Assembly: GCA_017514675.1 (NCBI GenBank)
Contig: JAFWIY010000018.1
Span: 1-51,636 of the forward strand
Direction: 5' to 3'
Source of the DNA: Candidatus Saccharimonadota bacterium
Lineage (GTDB): Bacteria > Patescibacteriota > Saccharimonadia > Saccharimonadales > Saccharimonadaceae
DNA: 51,636 nucleotides
The translations under genes and the position numbers were made by a program. Below the pieces are notes generated by a model. The model did not search any database, was not told where the DNA came from, and saw only the letters and a list, made by a program, of their open reading frames with translations. Shown here in pieces: positions 33,159 to 42,254 of the stretch; position 1 is the stretch's first letter, and every line of letters begins with the position of its first letter.

Positions 33159-33233
33159 CGGGGGTTAGCGCAGTGGTAGCGCGCACGCCTGGGGGGCGTG
33201 AGGTCGCCAGTTCGATCCTGGTACCCCCGACCA
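33159..33233 (+). tRNA. tRNA-Pro (GGG)
   Basis: 75 nt with encoded CCA. Acceptor cgggggt / acccccg, anticodon stem cacgc / gcgtg around ctggggg (anticodon GGG). With the two upstream genes it makes a set of three proline isoacceptors. The 92-nt gap before it holds only small hairpins. Confidence 0.95.
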
Positions 33234-33254
33234 CGGTAGCCTTGAGGTTATTTT

Positions 33255-36200
33255 TTATTTCCTCAGGTATCTCCCAATCATCACCCATCCACTCCCAGCT
33301 GTTACTACGAAGGCTACCATTACGGCAATGCCTATATTGTAAGCGGAGGTGCCAGGTTCGCTCGTACTCATACCTGTATCTGGTACCGGAAGTTCTTCTT
33401 TGGTTTCTTCCTCTTCTTCTTCTGGTTGTTCTGGAGTTGGCTGTTCTGGCTCTTCTGGAACTTCTGGTTCTTCTGGGGTTTCTGGTTCAGGCTCTGGTTC
33501 TGGTTTCTCTGGTGCTTTCTCATAGCGCCAAGTACCTTTGATAATGGCGTTATTAATGATTATATCTCCATCTATGATGTTTTCATCCGGTGTCCAACCA
33601 GAGAAGTAGTAAGTACCAATCAGAGCTGGTTCACAGGAGCTTGTTTCGTTCCCTTCGTTTGTTCCATTTCCTTCGTTTGTTTCGTCTTCTTTGCATTCTT
33701 CATAGACTTCTATTTTGGTATTCTTGGTAAAGGTTGTGTCTAGGCTGACTTTGTTACCACTCGTGTAAGTATTACCATCTACTGGCAAGGCTACATCTTT
33801 TGGGATATCGCCATCCCATTCGTAGGTTAGGGTCAGGTTCTGCTCAGCTAGGGCAATGCCAATGTTCTTGGTGTAGTCGTTACTGCTTAGGGTTTCTACG
33901 TCTACGGTGAACTTATACACTGCTACTGTGTTTTCTTCATTTACTTCACTGTTCTTAATGTCATTGTAGTATTTGTTCTTATTGGATGTACTATTGCTTT
34001 CTATATGTGAGAAGATGTAGTCTTCTTCCGTTGTGGCTTTAGTGACTGTTAATGTATAGTCACCTTGCCTTAGGAAGAAGTCTATGAAGCTTCCTCCTAC
34101 TTTTGCGCGGTTTTTAAATTTACCTTCACTGTCTACATAGAGTTCTCGCATTGGTTCAGTATTGTCATCACGTGATAGTGTCACGGTGTAGGTATTATTA
34201 CTATCGTTATATGGCGTATCTGGAGAATCATAGGTAGCATCACCGTTTCTATCTACAAAGATTTGTCCGGCTAGTTCAATACCATCTGCATTAGCGGCAA
34301 TGATAGAAGAATAGTTCCATATGCCAGTACCATTATCTTCTGTTGCGGCCAAGTTATAAGTACGCCAGTAGTTAGTAGCGTTTGGTTCACGCTCTGTAGT
34401 AGAGTTTAGTTCTAGGTCGTAGATACAAGAACCTTTAGCACCTGGTGTAATATCTGCGTCAGACACAAACTTAATCATTACTACGTCTTTGAGGTTATTA
34501 CCAGAGTTAGCTACGAAGTCTTCTGCTTTGGTCCAGTTAATGGCGCTGGAACCACCAGCTACGACCGGTTCCCAGGTGGCGTCCATTACAGTGTAGTTAT
34601 TTGGATTAGAGCCGGTGATATTAGTAGCAAAGTAGGTAGTCCAGGTAGTACCATCTTCTCCTACCATCTTTGGTATGGAAGTGAGCTTAGTGGAGTATTC
34701 AAAGGTGGCGTTATTGTCGTCTTTAGTCATGGGGCTTTCTATTTCTAGATTCTCAAAGTATTTGGCATAATCTAGACCTTTTTTAGGTACTGGCATATAG
34801 ATAGTGCTGCCTTTTTTATAGTTTGAAGTAGAAGTGGATTCGTAGTAGACTTTAACTTCTGCAGGTTTAGTTCTAGCGATTGTAGCTATACTAGATTCTG
34901 TACCATTATAGGTCATGAAATCTTGGTTCATTCCCTTAGTTCTAATACCAATGTCTATATTTAGGCCAATTAGTGGCTTAATCTGAATGTTGCCGCCAGC
35001 AGCAGCGAGGTTGTAAACCGAACCTTCGGTAGTTTTGCCGGAGCGGTTGGCGGTGTCTGGGTAGACGAAAGACTCATTGCCGGTAACACTAATTGCGGGC
35101 ATGCCCAAATCATACGACAATATATCCTTAAGTGATAGATTATAATCATTGACTGCATTATCTACGATCGCATTAAAGACCACCGTGGAATCCAAAGTAG
35201 TATAGTTGGAGCCTATTGGCTGCGATCCTCTTACTACAAAATCATATGGCCGTTCCACTCCATAATAATACGTCATCCATCTCACACCATCTACCACCTG
35301 TTCGCTGCCACCTTTTGTCTGTACCAAACTGAACCATTCTTCGCCCCTTTCCCCATTAAGAGACTGCGCTCTTACCGATGTGGTATCCAGAGACAAGCCC
35401 TCTGGCAAAGATATTATCACCGTTGGCGCTATTAAATCACTGGTATCCACCTGAACATTCTGATATATTATTTTACCAGAGAATTCTATGGTAGTATTTG
35501 GATAAAAGATCGTATCATTATCATACTTCTTTACCGAAGCTCTATAATACCCAGCGCCACTATTCTGCCAGCCCAATACCGTCTGGTCTATCGCGGTCAT
35601 CCGCTCACCAGTCACTCCATTAACCTCTACTTCGCCAGTGTTATTATCTATCACCGATAGCCTCGCCTCGCCCGCTTCGCCGTTTAGGAAATGCCCCCAG
35701 TATTTACAATTACCTTGAATATAATTAAAAGCACCGTAGTTTCCTTGCACCACACTCATCACAGCACTAATAGATGCTAAATATTCGTCATCCTCTAGGC
35801 CCAATATTTCTTCATTTATCATTACTCCGGTCACAGAATCGGCTGAGCCAAGCACGCTATCTAGCGTTATCGTTCTACCTTTGGTGGTAGCAGCCACAAT
35901 TTCGCGAATATCACTACCCGGAACAGTGATCGCTCTTACTCCCATTCCTTCAGAGAAGTCAAAACGTAGCTTTACGTTTTCATAAGTCAGCGCACTAGAA
36001 AACGCAAATGACCCAAGTGGATAAGAAAATGGGGCTCGGCCATATTCGGCATCGGTATCTCTAAGCCGTTGATTCCTGGGCGAAATTCGCATATCTCTAC
36101 CACTACCAGGAAAAATCAGAGTCCTGCGATAACCAACCCGCCCACTCCTAACATTGCCATTTCTCTTATATTCATAGTCCATGCCTATAGTTAATGTTGG

Positions 36201-37349
36201 GTCTTCTTGAGTATAAATTGCCGTATCGGCCCTAAAGTAGGCAATAGCCTGCAATGGATCATAATGTTTGACTCGAATATTTTTAAGTTTTATCGTAATC
36301 ACACCGCCGCCTCCGTCATTCTCGTTTACTTCAATAGAATAGTGTGGGTTATTCTGGCTAAAATCGGTGATCGTTTGTCCAAGCGCCACTACTTTATTAT
36401 CGAAATACACTCCCGACGGATAGGTAAAATTAGCGTTCAACTCATCAGATAGTGGCACAACTGCACCTAACCCTGGTTGTAGATTTACATACTGACCTAT
36501 GCCGAACTGTTCGCTTCTATTCTCTGCATCGCTTTTTGCTAAAACATTATACGAAGCTGCGGATTCTGGGCGGCCACCATGATGGATTAGCGAAAAGATC
36601 TGAACATCCTTAGCCATGATATCACATCTCTGAGCGATAGAGCCGGCGCTAGAAGTCATCGTAACACTGATAGATCCCATAACCTCAGTATTAGCTGTAT
36701 GCGACAGTATATCATTTTGGACATAGGCTACCAAAACTAGCTCTACTTTAGTAGCAAGATCGGCAAAAGTATATTCTATGTCCCCACCATAGACTCTCTG
36801 GTCTTCGTTTGTGCTAGCATCCAATTTGGCGTACCCAGTAATCTTTTGATTTATCCACGGTGCACCATTCGCAAACTTCACCGGGTTGCCATCTTTATCT
36901 AAGATGTGCGTGTCGCTTGTAGCCGCAGTAAGGCTAGAGGCAAGGATATAGTCTTTATAGGCATTATCAATCTCCACTTTGGTAATGCCTGATATGTTCG
37001 GAGTATTCTCGGTAGCAGAATAAGCACTAATACCAAGCCCTGTAGGCACCTTAATAGTTATTTTCTTATCTTGTCCAGGTGCGAATTCAGCGTTTAGTTT
37101 TATTGTGGCTTTTATGCCCTCTGCCACACTTAAGTTAAAGTTCTTTCCCACTATGTTCTCGTTTACGTAATTAGCTCCCTCGGAATAAGTCACTTCTAAG
37201 CTACCTACTGGGCTAGTCTCAGCGAAAACCATAGCTTTAATAATAGCGCCAATTCCTAGTATCGCAATTAATATTGTAGATAAAATCATAGCCGGTCTAG
37301 AAAACAGCCGAAATGGCCGATGCCATAATTTAGTGTGGAGACTAAACAT
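33255..37349 (-). CDS. Giant wall-anchored adhesin-like surface protein (SdrD-B-like domain, LPxTG-like signal)
   Basis: 1364 residues, the largest gene here. N-terminal signal/anchor (RPAMILSTILIAILGIGAIIKAMVFAET), then a long Thr/Asn/Val-rich beta region of repeated DUF11-like or adhesin modules, an SdrD-B-like domain at ~1020-1170 (GQIFVDRNGDATYDSPDTPY, FFLRQGDYTLTVTK), a Flg_new-like segment, a Pro/Glu stalk (~1275-1315), and a sorting-like end: LPVPDTGM (~1316-1323), a TM helix (AVMVAFVVTAGSGWVMI) and RYLRK. The motif is a variant of LPxTG; no sortase is in the window. It may mediate contact with the host bacterium. It shares a 20-nt upstream motif with the DGR target and ends 21 nt from tRNA-Pro (GGG). 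Confidence 0.85.
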   Translation of the reverse strand: MFSLHTKLWHRPFRLFSRPAMILSTILIAILGIGAIIKAMVFAETSPVGSLEVTYSEGANYVNENIVGKNFNLSVAEGIKATIKLNAEFAPGQDKKITIKVPTGLGISAYSATENTPNISGITKVEIDNAYKDYILASSLTAATSDTHILDKDGNPVKFANGAPWINQKITGYAKLDASTNEDQRVYGGDIEYTFADLATKVELVLVAYVQNDILSHTANTEVMGSISVTMTSSAGSIAQRCDIMAKDVQIFSLIHHGGRPESAASYNVLAKSDAENRSEQFGIGQYVNLQPGLGAVVPLSDELNANFTYPSGVYFDNKVVALGQTITDFSQNNPHYSIEVNENDGGGGVITIKLKNIRVKHYDPLQAIAYFRADTAIYTQEDPTLTIGMDYEYKRNGNVRSGRVGYRRTLIFPGSGRDMRISPRNQRLRDTDAEYGRAPFSYPLGSFAFSSALTYENVKLRFDFSEGMGVRAITVPGSDIREIVAATTKGRTITLDSVLGSADSVTGVMINEEILGLEDDEYLASISAVMSVVQGNYGAFNYIQGNCKYWGHFLNGEAGEARLSVIDNNTGEVEVNGVTGERMTAIDQTVLGWQNSGAGYYRASVKKYDNDTIFYPNTTIEFSGKIIYQNVQVDTSDLIAPTVIISLPEGLSLDTTSVRAQSLNGERGEEWFSLVQTKGGSEQVVDGVRWMTYYYGVERPYDFVVRGSQPIGSNYTTLDSTVVFNAIVDNAVNDYNLSLKDILSYDLGMPAISVTGNESFVYPDTANRSGKTTEGSVYNLAAAGGNIQIKPLIGLNIDIGIRTKGMNQDFMTYNGTESSIATIARTKPAEVKVYYESTSTSNYKKGSTIYMPVPKKGLDYAKYFENLEIESPMTKDDNNATFEYSTKLTSIPKMVGEDGTTWTTYFATNITGSNPNNYTVMDATWEPVVAGGSSAINWTKAEDFVANSGNNLKDVVMIKFVSDADITPGAKGSCIYDLELNSTTEREPNATNYWRTYNLAATEDNGTGIWNYSSIIAANADGIELAGQIFVDRNGDATYDSPDTPYNDSNNTYTVTLSRDDNTEPMRELYVDSEGKFKNRAKVGGSFIDFFLRQGDYTLTVTKATTEEDYIFSHIESNSTSNKNKYYNDIKNSEVNEENTVAVYKFTVDVETLSSNDYTKNIGIALAEQNLTLTYEWDGDIPKDVALPVDGNTYTSGNKVSLDTTFTKNTKIEVYEECKEDETNEGNGTNEGNETSSCEPALIGTYYFSGWTPDENIIDGDIIINNAIIKGTWRYEKAPEKPEPEPEPETPEEPEVPEEPEQPTPEQPEEEEEETKEELPVPDTGMSTSEPGTSAYNIGIAVMVAFVVTAGSGWVMIGRYLRK

Positions 37350-37390
37350 TCTATATTCCTATATATATTAGTATTTATATATTTTGTTTT

Positions 37391-37410
37391 TTGTATAACT
37401 CTTACTCTAC
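37391..37410 (-). promoter_or_regulatory. Shared upstream motif, copy 2 (giant surface gene)
   Basis: Identical to 11507-11526 over 20 nt (one more T matches), about 41 nt upstream of the ATG. A run of eight C (37423-37430; G on the gene strand) lies just upstream, which could vary promoter activity by slippage. Confidence 0.75.
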
Positions 37411-37491
37411 TTATGATTATAACCCCCCCCGTGGCATGTCAATACTCTTCTTGTTGTAATTTTTACAACACCATGACGAAGCGATTACTTC

Positions 37492-39561
37492 CTATTCAAA
37501 CACTGGCACATCTTCCGGAAATGGATCAAACTCATCCTCCGAAAAATCATCCGTAAACCCATCACCATCTTCATCGCGATACCCGGCCGAGCCATACGGA
37601 TTATATCCTAGCTCCATCAAAAATCTTGATGGCATATTATAATTTCTACTCCCAAACGAAAACCGCGACGCCGCATAGGTCAAAAACAATTTCCGCATCG
37701 CTCTAGTCATCCCCACATAGGCTAGTCGCCTTTCTTCTTCTAGCCCATTTTCATCCTCGCACGACCTACTACTCGGGAAAAGCCCTTCTTCCATTCCTAC
37801 AATAAACACCACCGGAAATTCCAGGCCCTTTGCCGCGTGCATAGTCATCAAAGTCACTGCATTTTTTGCCGAACTTTCATCGGCGCTAGACATCAGCGTA
37901 GCGTCCGCCAGAAAATCTTCCAAATTTTCGTACTCTGCGGCATTGCCCGCCAAGACCTCCAAATTCCCCATCTTGTCTTCCGTACTCGGAGTGCCATCGT
38001 CTACTAATTTTCTAAAATCAAAATACTCCACAATTTCTTTTACAACTTCCGCTGGCGCCGCTAATACCAAATCCTTTTTTAGAAAATTTACTAGGCGCAT
38101 AAAACCATTCCTAGCCTTGCCAGTCAAAACATCCGCAAAGTCAATTTCTACTAGCGGTTTTTCGCCAGCATACCCATCAATCGCAGTAATCACTTTTGCA
38201 AACGATGCTTCGCCCACGCCAGACAACACATTCTTCACCACCCGCTCCAAACTTACTTTATCGCGCTGATTTAGTACCAATTTCAAAATCGCCAACGCAT
38301 CCTTTACTTCCTTGCGGTCATAAAATCTCACCCCGCCAATAATTTTATACGGAATATGATGGCTAATAAACGCTTTTTCAAAATTATACGATTGCGCATT
38401 GGTCCGATATAGCACCGCAAAATCCGAAAAATCAGAAAACTTTTGTTTCATATTTATAATTTTTAGCGCCACAAAGTTCGCCTCCGCCACCTCATCGCTA
38501 AGAGATTCAATATCTACCGGCTCACCATTTTCAGCTTCTGTAAACAAAGTCTTATCGGTGCGAGTTTTATTGCAATTAATCACCTTTTGGGAGGCTGCCA
38601 AAATATTGCCCGTAGAGCGATAATTCTGTTCCAGCTTTATTACCTTCGCACCCGGAAAATCCCGTTCAAAATTCAAGATATTTGTAAAGTCCGCCCCTCG
38701 CCACGAATATATTGACTGCCAATCATCTCCTACCACACAAATATTCCGCTCTTTACCTACCAAAAGCCGTACTATATTATATTGTACCGAATTCGTATCT
38801 TGATATTCATCAATCAAAATATGTTTGAACTGGTTTTGCCACCTTTTTCTCACCTCCGGATGGTTTCTAAACAGTTCTAATTCCTTTAAAAGCAAATCAT
38901 CAAAATCTAGCGCGCTAGCCTTAGTTTTCTCACCTTCGTATTTAGTAAAAATCTGCGCGATCTGCTTTTGGTTTGGATAAAACGCCTTTGCCGCATATTC
39001 CTCCGGTCCATTACCTTGATTTTTTTCACTCGAAATAATCGCCTGCACAGATTTTGGCTTTAAGTTTTTATTGTCTGCGAGCTTTAGCTCTTTCATAATC
39101 CGGCGAATTAAAGACACTTGATCATCCGTATCGTAAATCACAAAGTTCCGATCCAGCCCCGCCGCTTCCGCTTCCTGCCTTAGTATCCTCACCGCAATGC
39201 TATGAAATGTTCCCATGTAGGGGATGGAAGCTCTTGAAAGATGGTTTTGGGACGCTCCGGAGGTTACGACCGAGGACGCGAGGAGCGCGCCCCCCGTAAC
39301 GACGGGCGGGCGCGACTCCGGTCCCAAAACTATTTTCAAGAGCTTATATAACCTGTCGCGCATTTCGTTGGCAGCTTTATTTGTAAATGTTACCGCCAAA
39401 ATATTCTGCGGCGCTACGCCATTAGCAATTAAATTCGCAATCCGATGTGTCAAAGTCTTAGTTTTACCAGACCCCGCGCCCGCCAAAATCAGCACCGGAC
39501 CACTCAAGGTCTCTACCGCTTCTTTTTGCGCCTGGTTTAGGCCCGCTAAAATATCTTTCAC
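37492..39561 (-). CDS. pcrA: UvrD/PcrA-type superfamily I DNA helicase with a structured insert
   Basis: 3'-5' helicase in repair and fork maintenance. 689 residues with a GTG start at 39561, backed by a TGCTATAAT box 6 nt upstream. Motif I AGAGSGKTKTLTHR (~27-40), Ia TFTNKAANEMRDR, II IDEYQDTN, III GDDWQSIYSWRGAD, IV EQNYRST, V TMHAAKGLEFPVVF, VI EERRLAYVGMTRA. Between Ia and the TFHS strand, where PcrA normally has ~10 residues, it has ~40 (about 73-113: KIVLGPESRPPVVTGG..), which is copy E2 of the structured insert. The C-terminus is acidic (EDGDGFTDDFSEDEF) and lacks the long Tudor-like tail. Confidence 0.93.
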   Translation of the reverse strand: MKDILAGLNQAQKEAVETLSGPVLILAGAGSGKTKTLTHRIANLIANGVAPQNILAVTFTNKAANEMRDRLYKLLKIVLGPESRPPVVTGGALLASSVVTSGASQNHLSRASIPYMGTFHSIAVRILRQEAEAAGLDRNFVIYDTDDQVSLIRRIMKELKLADNKNLKPKSVQAIISSEKNQGNGPEEYAAKAFYPNQKQIAQIFTKYEGEKTKASALDFDDLLLKELELFRNHPEVRKRWQNQFKHILIDEYQDTNSVQYNIVRLLVGKERNICVVGDDWQSIYSWRGADFTNILNFERDFPGAKVIKLEQNYRSTGNILAASQKVINCNKTRTDKTLFTEAENGEPVDIESLSDEVAEANFVALKIINMKQKFSDFSDFAVLYRTNAQSYNFEKAFISHHIPYKIIGGVRFYDRKEVKDALAILKLVLNQRDKVSLERVVKNVLSGVGEASFAKVITAIDGYAGEKPLVEIDFADVLTGKARNGFMRLVNFLKKDLVLAAPAEVVKEIVEYFDFRKLVDDGTPSTEDKMGNLEVLAGNAAEYENLEDFLADATLMSSADESSAKNAVTLMTMHAAKGLEFPVVFIVGMEEGLFPSSRSCEDENGLEEERRLAYVGMTRAMRKLFLTYAASRFSFGSRNYNMPSRFLMELGYNPYGSAGYRDEDGDGFTDDFSEDEFDPFPEDVPVFE
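39228..39345. repeat. Structured GC-rich insert, copy E2 (inside pcrA/uvrD)
   Basis: 118 nt. Arms 39228-39253 and 39321-39345 (aagctcttgaaagatggttttgggac-like) are complementary with one bulge and one mismatch and are specific to this gene. The core is about 90 percent like E1 in the methylase gene. Within the shared stem, E1 has G2661-C2677 where E2 has C39292-G39308, a compensatory change. Translated in a different frame from E1. Confidence 0.9.
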
Positions 39562-39567
39562 CAGTTT

Positions 39568-39576
39568 ATTATAGCA
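39568..39576 (-). promoter_or_regulatory. Leaderless promoter of pcrA, TGCTATAAT
   Basis: TGC TATAAT, 6 nt (aaactg), GTG at 39561. It fills the 15-nt gap after the murA stop. Confidence 0.68.
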
Positions 39577-41127
39577 TTATATGCCAGTTAGTGGCGTAAT
39601 ATCGGCGCCAAGATGCCTGAGCCTCAACGCAAAATCTTGATAGCCACGATTAATTGAGTAAATATTACGTAAAATTGATTTTCCTGGCGCCGCGAGCATC
39701 GCAATTAGCACCACCACCGCCGGCCTCAGAGCCTGCGGAGCCACCAGTTCTGCCGGCCGCCAATTAGTTGGACCCTCAATATATACACGATGTGCATCCA
39801 GAAGCTCTACTTTAGCGTTTAGATTTGAAAGTTCCGTAATATAAATCGCCCGATTTTCAAACACCCAGTCATGGATGAGGGTCCTACCCTTCGCCGTCGC
39901 CGCAATCACCGAAAAAAACGGCAAGTTATCAATATTAAGCCCCGGAAACGGCATTGGATGAATTTTGTCTACCGGCGCTACCAGCTCAGATTTCTTTACA
40001 GTCAGATCCACCAGCCGCGTACGCCCATTAGCCGAATAATATTCCGGCGACTTTTCAATCACCGCATTCATATTTTTCAACACTTCTAGTTCAATCTCCA
40101 AAAACTCAATCGGCGCCCGTACAATTTTAATCTCTGAGTGAGTCACTAGCGCAGTTGCAATAAAACTCATTGCTTCGATTGGGTCCTCGGAAATACAGTA
40201 TTCCACACCTGTATCGATTCTGGCCTTCCCTTCCACTACCAACCTAGTAGTACCCACACCGGAAATTTTTACACCCAGCTTTTCCAAAAAGAAACATAAA
40301 TCCTGCACCATATAGTTCGGCGATGCACCTACAATGGTGGTCTTGCCCGCGCTAAGTGCCGCCGCCATCAAAACATTCTCTGTTACCGTGTCGCCACGCT
40401 CCGCTAATACAATATATCTATTTTCTTTGCTATTTAAAACTTCCTGGTCTACCTCCACTTCATAATACCCACTATTACATTCTGCATCCACCTTCAAGCC
40501 AAAACTTTCCAGCGCCTTCAAATGCGGCTCCACCGTACGCGTACCCAGTGAGCAACCGCCAGCATACGGAATTTGGAATCTTTTATATCTATGTAGTAGC
40601 GGCCCCAAAAACATAATAATTGAGCGCGTCCTTCTGGCCGCTTCTACATCCATCTCATCCAACTTCAATTCGTTGGGTGATATAATCTCAAGATCCCTGC
40701 GCCTATTTTGCCAACGACATTTCACGCCAACCGACTCCAAAACTTCAATAATTCTAAACACTTCTTCTATGCGTGCCACTCTGCGGAGCAAAGTTTTTCC
40801 TTCATTCAAAAGCGCTGCACAAAGTATTCCCACTGCGGCATTTTTTGATGTATTAATCGTAATTTCACCCGATAATTCCTTACCACCACGCACCACAAAA
40901 CTTTGCGAAACCGTATCATTTACAGATAAGATTTGTTTACCAAGTGCTTCAGATAATTTCTTCACCATTTCTAGTGAAATATTCTGTCCACCTTTTTCTA
41001 TTCTATGGATTGCCGACTGACTAGATCCTACCTCTCGCGCCAAATCTTCCTGTGTCCAACCTTTTTCTAACCTCAACCGCTCAATAGCTTCACCAATTAC
41101 TTCTTGATAAGATTTTACTTTTTTCAT
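39577..41127 (-). CDS. murA: XRE-type HTH fused to UDP-N-acetylglucosamine 1-carboxyvinyltransferase (MurA)
   Basis: MurA catalyses the first committed step of peptidoglycan synthesis. Residues ~8-65 form a Cro/C1-type HTH (EAIERLRLEKGWTQEDLAREVGSSQSAIHRIEKGGQNISLEMVKKLSEALGK), followed from ~75 by a complete EPSP-synthase-fold MurA: K95-N96 in INTSKNAAV, the catalytic Cys192 in PYAGGCSLGTR, EDPIEAMSFIATAL and NIDNLPFFSVIAA near the end. About 516 residues against ~420 for normal MurA; the difference is the HTH. A single frame and a promoter before the HTH argue for a genuine fusion. The HTH might let the enzyme act as a repressor; that is inference. Confidence 0.92.
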   Translation of the reverse strand: MKKVKSYQEVIGEAIERLRLEKGWTQEDLAREVGSSQSAIHRIEKGGQNISLEMVKKLSEALGKQILSVNDTVSQSFVVRGGKELSGEITINTSKNAAVGILCAALLNEGKTLLRRVARIEEVFRIIEVLESVGVKCRWQNRRRDLEIISPNELKLDEMDVEAARRTRSIIMFLGPLLHRYKRFQIPYAGGCSLGTRTVEPHLKALESFGLKVDAECNSGYYEVEVDQEVLNSKENRYIVLAERGDTVTENVLMAAALSAGKTTIVGASPNYMVQDLCFFLEKLGVKISGVGTTRLVVEGKARIDTGVEYCISEDPIEAMSFIATALVTHSEIKIVRAPIEFLEIELEVLKNMNAVIEKSPEYYSANGRTRLVDLTVKKSELVAPVDKIHPMPFPGLNIDNLPFFSVIAATAKGRTLIHDWVFENRAIYITELSNLNAKVELLDAHRVYIEGPTNWRPAELVAPQALRPAVVVLIAMLAAPGKSILRNIYSINRGYQDFALRLRHLGADITPLTGI

Positions 41128-41133
41128 ATCACC

Positions 41134-41142
41134 ATTATATCA
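41134..41142 (-). promoter_or_regulatory. Leaderless promoter of murA, TGATATAAT
   Basis: TGA TATAAT, 6 nt (ggtgat), ATG at 41127. Back to back with the pgk promoter 30 nt away. Confidence 0.7.
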
Positions 41143-41171
41143 CAAACTGAATAATTACTAATTTTAAAATA

Positions 41172-41180
41172 TGGTACAAT
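41172..41180 (+). promoter_or_regulatory. Leaderless promoter of pgk, TGGTACAAT
   Basis: TGG TACAAT, 6 nt (tgtctt), ATG at 41187. Confidence 0.7.
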
Positions 41181-41186
41181 TGTCTT

Positions 41187-42254
41187 ATGAAAACTATACG
41201 AAATTTAGATTTAAAAGACAAAACCATACTAATGCGCGTTGATTACAACGTACCCTTAAAAAATGGCAAAGTCGCCGATGATTTACGTATTCGCTCTAGT
41301 TTGCCAACCATTAATTATCTCTTAGAAAAAGGCGCCAAGAAAATTATTCTACTTTCTCATCTCGGTCGCCCCGATGGCCAAGAAAATCTTGAGTTCTCAC
41401 TTAGTCCAGTCGCTGACACGCTAAGAAAACTATTACCCGAGCAAAAGCATATCGGTTTTTATCCATTACCAGAAAAAGGCAAGTCTATTATCGACTACTA
41501 TGATAAGCCAGACCTCAAGGTTATCCTCCTAGAAAACCTTCGCTTTGACCCCGGCGAAGAAGCCAACTCTCCCGAGTTCATTAAAAATATTATTGATAGC
41601 ACTGGCGCCAACATCTATGTTCAGGATGGTTTCGCCGTAGTTCATCGCGCTCACGCCTCCACCGATGCGGTCGCCAAATTTCTTCCGATATATACTGGTT
41701 TTCTCGTAGAAAAAGAAGCAGAAAATCTCACCAAAGTTCTAGAAAACCCCGAGCATCCGGTACTATTAATTATCGGCGGCTCCAAAGTGGACGACAAACA
41801 ACCTCTAATCGACAAATTTTCCACCATCGCCGATCAAATTTTTGTCGGTGGCAAAATCGCAGCCGATGGCTACAAAGCCAACAATCCCAAGATTTACGTA
41901 TCGGAAGATTTTGATGAAGATGCATCTGGCGCCAAACTAGATATTGGGCCGGTTTCTACCGCTAAACTTGCTGATTACGTCAAAGATGCCAAAACTATCA
42001 TCTGGAATGGCCTACTTGGAAAAGCCGAAGATCCAGCCTATGCCACTGCTTCCACTATCGCCGCCAAGCTAGTTGGCGAGAAAGAAGATGCCACCACCAT
42101 CATCTGTGGCGGTGACACTACTGGATTTGTCGAAAACTTAATGAAAGACAATAAGGATTTATCTTATTCGCTCATTTCTACCGGTGGCGGCGCCGCGCTC
42201 GAATTCTTAGTCGGCAAAGAATTGCCCGGCCTAAAAGTAATTAAACGTGCCTAA
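41187..42254 (+). CDS. pgk: Phosphoglycerate kinase
   Basis: Produces ATP from 1,3-bisphosphoglycerate in glycolysis. 355 residues, shorter than the usual 390-415, with a reduced C-terminal part. Conserved: LMRVDYNVPLKNG, RIRSSLPTINYLLEKGAKKIILLSHLGRPDG, ILLENLRFDPGEE, the VQDGFAVVHRAHAS substrate region, GGSKVDDKQPLI and the nucleotide loop CGGDTTGFV with STGGGAALEFL at the end. Leaderless promoter. Its last 14 nt overlap the convergent pyk. Confidence 0.95.
   Translation: MKTIRNLDLKDKTILMRVDYNVPLKNGKVADDLRIRSSLPTINYLLEKGAKKIILLSHLGRPDGQENLEFSLSPVADTLRKLLPEQKHIGFYPLPEKGKSIIDYYDKPDLKVILLENLRFDPGEEANSPEFIKNIIDSTGANIYVQDGFAVVHRAHASTDAVAKFLPIYTGFLVEKEAENLTKVLENPEHPVLLIIGGSKVDDKQPLIDKFSTIADQIFVGGKIAADGYKANNPKIYVSEDFDEDASGAKLDIGPVSTAKLADYVKDAKTIIWNGLLGKAEDPAYATASTIAAKLVGEKEDATTIICGGDTTGFVENLMKDNKDLSYSLISTGGGAALEFLVGKELPGLKVIKRA

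Noticed and set aside
33173-33541. 122-codon frame over tRNA-Pro and the end of the adhesin gene
   Set aside because: It is an antisense shadow of the Pro/Glu-rich stalk of the surface protein and runs through a tRNA.
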